Assembly: GCF_014905175.1 (NCBI RefSeq)
Contig: NC_057788.1
Span: 10,919,446 to 10,983,445 of the forward strand
Length of the DNA: 64,000 nt
Origin: Aphidius gifuensis
Lineage: Eukaryota > Arthropoda > Insecta > Hymenoptera > Braconidae
Direction: 5' to 3'
Each line of letters opens with the position of its first letter. The first letter of the stretch is position 1. Positions 59,896-64,000 of the stretch are shown one piece after another. The notes below the pieces were generated by a model. It did no database searches and was not told where the DNA came from. It saw nothing but the letters and a program-made list of their open reading frames with translations. A program made the translations under genes and the position numbers.

Positions 59896-60325
59896 GGCGT
59901 TCATCAATAATCTTGATGGTCAATCACACATTCTCGTCTATTTTTCTGATTGTTTTCATAATGAAATTATAATTATATTCTGCAGTCAAGTTTATAAGAA
60001 GAATAAAAAATACCACTGGATTTGATTAAAACAAACTTAATAATTCTAATTTAAACGTTTTAATTAAATAAAAAGCATAAATTCTTGAGCTTATAAGCCA
60101 GATTTTTTTAAATATTTAGAGATCATCAAAGACTACAAAAGGCTCCCGCATATAAAACATCAAAAATGTCGCATAACGTCCCATTAATGTTTTGCTATCT
60201 TCACTACTTGTTATTTTATCATTCTTATTTTTCGTTTACTTATCTTCCCCTTTATTTTAAATTTTTTGGTTATTTATGTTTTATTTTTTAATTTCATTTT
60301 ATAATTTTTTTGTTTTAAGGGTTTT
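59896..60325. other. AT-rich gene-free stretch
   Basis: Nothing recognised. Confidence 0.45.
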
Positions 60326-60329
60326 ATTT

Positions 60330-60610
60330 AACGACAGGGCGCCAGAGAAAGGAATCTCAACCAAAGCGAGACGACATTTTTCTTATGTCCTCGGAAAGTC
60401 AGGAGAGCCGACGATTGGAACCCATGTTGATCATACAAACTAGCAGTTTTAATACTGTCCATCCAAGACTGTTCCTTTGTGATCGACCTACGCCGATTGG
60501 ACTCATAAATCAATTAATTTCAGCTAGTTCGATATGCCGGCTAATTTAAATTCTTTCGGAAGCTCCAATGTTTCCTCTTCCACCATCATCATCTGCACCA
60601 CCATCATCAC
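60330..60610. promoter_or_regulatory. higher-GC non-coding island
   Basis: Mixed sequence such as ACGACAGGGCGCCAGAGAAA, GAGAGCCGACGATTGG and GTGATCGACCTACGCCGATT. The minus ORF 60328-60513 has no recognised domain. One of the clearest islands; candidate regulatory element or unrecognised exon. Confidence 0.3.
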
Positions 60611-61915
60611 TGACACTACTATATTATATAAAATTATTTTGACACACGTATACACATGCAGTCTTCAATAAAATTTAAACTGACTATATATATATATATT
60701 TATTTATATGAGAAAGAATAAGCAAGAATCGGATGACAGAGAAATGCATTTATTAAATACCATGAAAGCAAACGATAGTTAAAGTAAAGTATAGTAAATA
60801 TAAAAAAAAATTGATGCGCCAGGTTATAGCTGGGGTGGTAAAGGATGGAGGGCGCCACCTTAAATATTTCTGATCGGATTCCAACAGTGCTTGTTGATCT
60901 GCTTTAAGAATTTAAACAACTCATTGTAAAGATGAGCTAAAAGACAGAAAAAGACAAAGATTAAAACTAAAAAAATTTGATTATAATAATAATGAATATA
61001 CTGCAGAAGACAAGACAAAGAACAAGAGAGTGAAAACAGTAAGTCGTGATGCATGTGCAAAATGACAAAAAATATATACAATTAGACAAAGAATGAAGCA
61101 CTTGCGACTACCAATCAGCGGCTTTACAAAATTAATCTTTGAATCGAACCAGATATTTTGATCGATAATAATTTTTTTGATCAGTGATTGTTTTTATGAA
61201 TTTAAAAAATAGTATCTGCAGAGAGTATATGCAAGTGTTGTTTGCAGGTAACACAGAGGTGTGAAACAACATGTAACCAAGTAATTGAGCACAGTTTCTA
61301 AGCAATTAGTCATGAAGAAAAAAAAAAAAAAAAGCTTAGGGACATGACGACTTACCAGAATTTTAATAAGAAACATTTTGAAAAAACTAAATAATAATTT
61401 TAAATATACCCGTATAAAGTACAAAACAAAGATTGAATTTTTGTAAATTAAAAATTTGTTGAAGTTTTTTTTTTTTCGTATTCACTCAGTTGTTTGAATA
61501 TTTGATGTTTATTGAATAAACAATCTCAAGTTATCAAAGCACATCAAACTACTTGTCAGTACTTGACAAAAAAATCGAAGAAAAAATATATTGCAATACT
61601 TTAACGCCAGTTGAAGTCAGTTGTTGGTAACTTGATCTTGTAATTAAGTAGAAAATCACATATAGAAAAATATATTCTTTAAAATAACAACAACTGAAAA
61701 ATAGTTAATAGACACACAGAATACCTGTAAAGGGATTCTACAGATATAGACAGACGTTCAATGTGCATAACATGATCGATCCATTACTACGATTTGTTTT
61801 ATTATGCAAATGAATTCAATTTTTTTTAAATGACTACAAAAATATCGTAAGGCCTATTACGTAGTTTGAAAAAATATTACCATCAATTTTTTGAAGTTAC
61901 GAGATTGTTGATTCA
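60611..61915. other. gene-poor AT-rich stretch
   Basis: A mixed patch at 60815-60900 (GGTTATAGCTGGGGTGG, GGAGGGCGCCACC). No gene recognised. Confidence 0.4.
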
Positions 61916-62000
61916 CTTTTACCCCGGAGGGTCGGTTATAGTAGCGACATCTTGCCTTTTTATCGAACATCGAACAGCAGACAATAAACTCAGCAGATAT
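61915..62000. promoter_or_regulatory. short higher-GC patch
   Basis: ACCCCGGAGGGTCGGTTATA and TAGCGACATCTTGCC in AT-rich DNA. The latter loosely resembles insulator-type motifs, which is not enough to assign function. Confidence 0.15.
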
Positions 62001-62829
62001 AGTGTAATTTAATAACTTCAACGATGATCATTCAAAGGATCATTAATGAAATTTCTATAAATTAACAAACTATATTAGTTTATTGTATTTGGTTATACAT
62101 GTAAATCTAAATTAAATCTTGGTTCTAAGGCCTACCAAAACGCAATTTTATTTTGGTATTTTTGATTATCGAATGAATATATTATTTCAGCAAATCATAA
62201 ACTATGATTTAATTTTGAGTAATAATTAATGATGAAATTAGTGCATGAATAAAATTCTATTTGAAATACTCACCAATATATTCGATGGCAAAAAAACCAA
62301 CTTACCGTATTCAGATAAAATAAATGTCTTTATAAAATATATTTATCTCCGTCAAACGTTCGTGGCAGTTTATTTCTAACATGTCAAATCGAGGTCCAAA
62401 ATACTTGATTGGCAAACTATTTAAAATTGGATTCAAGCCTATTGAAAAGTTTTGGAGTATTCTTTGAGTAAGTTCAGGAAATAGTTATTATAGTTTAATT
62501 AGTTATATAAATTGAATAAAATGAGCTGTAGTATTTATTGGCAATATAGAAAAGAAAAATTAAAAAATTATTTCATTTAATAGTATGTGTCCGTCTACGG
62601 TGCACCAACCAACCAATTAAATAGCTTTTCTAGTAGGACTAGTTGCATTAGCTCACCCAGCTTCACAGTCTTAAAATCGGCCATGCATATATACAGTTTT
62701 ATGTATTTAATTTCAGTCCTATATAATTGCTATAAATTATATTTCAAAAATATTTTTAAAGTAAACAAATAGATATAATTATTTCAAGTTATTTTGATGC
62801 ATGTTTTAATTCCCGATTTCTCTCATATT
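62001..62829. other. AT-rich gene-free stretch
   Basis: Mixed patch at 62580-62690; nothing recognised. Confidence 0.4.
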
Positions 62830-62965
62830 TACCCATGCGGAGAACTAAGGAGAGAATTTTTATGAGCGTGAAAAATTACTCCGAACTTTTTCCTTTCTTT
62901 CTCCAAAAAAGACTAACGTGGCAAAATGTAGAGTAATCACGGAGAAATTCGGAGTAATCGCACAA
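62830..62965. repeat. GGAGAAA foldback repeat, second copy
   Basis: GCGGAGAACTAAGGAGAG, AAATTACTCCGAACTTTT and GTAATCACGGAGAAATTCGG, as in 34612-34830. Partly self-complementary. Confidence 0.55.
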
Positions 62966-63217
62966 TTTTTTTTTTTAATCCACCACTTTTATTCACGTAT
63001 AAAAATAAGCTATCAAAAGCTTCAAAAGCACGCTCGAACTGTATTGTGCGAGTCTTGGCGTTTTTCAATGACTGTTCCCAATTACTTTGATGGTCAGCTG
63101 TTACCTTGAATATGTTTAATATAGCATCTACTACGTCCTTTATTCAAAAGAATCCCTGAAGACAACCCAAATAATGGCTTCTAATAATATCTTTAAATAA
63201 AGTTGGATTGACTGGTA
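62966..63217. other. mixed-composition spacer
   Basis: 63010-63110 is less AT-rich; no gene recognised. Confidence 0.3.
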
Positions 63218-63360
63218 GGCCCAACAGAATTGATCTTGTTTTACCGGTAAAGCCTATATGTTTTCTATATGAAAAAAAAAAAATCATTATTATTGTAATT
63301 TTTTCGTATATCGAAAAGATACGGACTTTACTGGTAAAACAAGACTACTTTTGTTGGCTC
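63218..63360. mobile_element. 143-bp foldback element
   Basis: The arms GCCCAACAGAATTGATCTTG, then TTTTACCGGTAAAG (63219-63254), and CTTTACTGGTAAAACAAG, then GTTGGCTC (63326-63360), are imperfect reverse complements around an AT loop. No coding capacity. Confidence 0.7.
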
Positions 63361-64000
63361 TTAAACGCACTTAAGAAACAATTGCTTGTCTCGCTTTTCT
63401 TTGATCAAGGCACTTTTCATTCTGCAGGTTGACCTCATCCATTAACTGCTAGAGGTCTTTCTCTTGTCACGATTATTTATCACAGGCTCTATATTTTGAG
63501 ATATTTTTTTTTTTTTTAGTACATAGTAAGAATAGGCGATAATAGAAATATAATCGATTATTTTCTAAAATCATCAGATAGCTAATCAATTAATCGGGCA
63601 AAAAAAACATCAGATAATCGATTATCCGATTATTTTTTGTTTTATAATTTATATGTTAAAATTATAGTGATGTGAAACGACATCAGCGGACAGTGACAGT
63701 CAAAAAACCTTTATGTCACTACATCATTGACCGATTAAAAATTGATGACAGAAAATGACGAAAAATATATATTTTTAAAAGCGATTGTTTTACCGACTCA
63801 TAATTTTTTGTCCATGATTTTGGTAACGAAAGCCTTATTAATATCATATTTGAAGATATATATATATACTTTATTATATATTTATACGCATTGAAAAGAT
63901 ATGTTATTTCGAATAGCTTGAGTCCAAAAAAATAACCAAAATATAATTTTTAAAATAAATATTTTTCGTATCGGAAGAGTATAATAATATTTAAATGGCT
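63361..64000. other. AT-rich end of window
   Basis: Contains a cluster of ATCGATTATC-like strings (63535-63640), including ATAATCGATTATCCGATTAT, which may be part of a dispersed repeat. No gene recognised. Confidence 0.35.

Noticed and set aside
63535..63640. ATCGATTATC cluster as a regulatory array
   Set aside because: Looks more like a fragment of a dispersed repeat; too degenerate to define.
1..64000. CRISPR arrays, rRNA genes, bacterial operons or integrated virus genes
   Set aside because: None seen; introns and composition are eukaryotic, and no virus-type protein was recognised.

Overview
The window is strongly AT-rich eukaryotic nuclear DNA. It has spliced genes with short GT-AG introns, long A/T runs, many short foldback elements and large gene-free stretches. 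The best-supported genes are a secreted serpin and an F-box/leucine-rich-repeat protein. Together with the base composition they fit an insect, plausibly a hymenopteran parasitoid with a GC-poor genome. That assignment is inference: the sequence alone does not name the species.

Layout. 1-6.4 kb is intergenic: a cluster of small palindromes (1.83-1.91 kb), a 459-bp foldback element (3216-3674), a 710-bp foldback element (4298-5007) and a tRNA-like SINE remnant on the minus strand (about 5160-5425). 6.45-8.32 kb holds a complete eight-exon serpin gene (minus strand, 397 residues, signal peptide, predicted P1 Arg). 8.9-11.4 kb is a cluster of non-autonomous DNA elements flanked by TTAA, two of them directly abutting and sharing one TTAA. 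11.5-14.3 kb holds an F-box/LRR gene (plus strand, 584 residues, three coding exons, probable 5'-UTR intron). From 14.3 kb to the end is a gene-poor expanse with one further convincing gene, a two-exon gene for a 49-residue highly charged peptide (minus, 47536-47779), and a doubtful gene fragment beside it (47001-47349).

The gene-poor part carries a varied set of mobile elements, none with a recognisable transposase. They include a 555-bp hAT-like element with a perfect 8-bp target duplication (25526-26080), a 1-kb element with a 9-bp duplication (33896-34899), a TA-flanked 1.5-kb element with a 125-bp internal periodicity (50971-52494), a pair of 580-bp inverted repeats 3.6 kb apart, and a TTAA element with another element nested inside it (28993-30468).

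The most distinctive signal is a group of elements sharing ends of the form CCC(A/G)(A/G)GT(A/G)GAAA and two-base target duplications (AA, TT or AT). Their interiors are unrelated to one another but are almost all built from palindromes (3216-3674, 15532-15750, 23682-23782, 29184-30106, 33621-33717, 49275-50853). Between the elements, many 100-400-bp islands of clearly higher GC and mixed composition lack convincing ORFs. They look like cis-regulatory elements of a gene outside the window, or exons I cannot recognise.

The three genes do not form a pathway. The serpin would act outside the cell, the F-box protein in cytoplasmic or nuclear ubiquitin ligase complexes, and the small peptide is of unknown function. 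No rRNA, genuine tRNA, CRISPR array or virus-like gene was seen.
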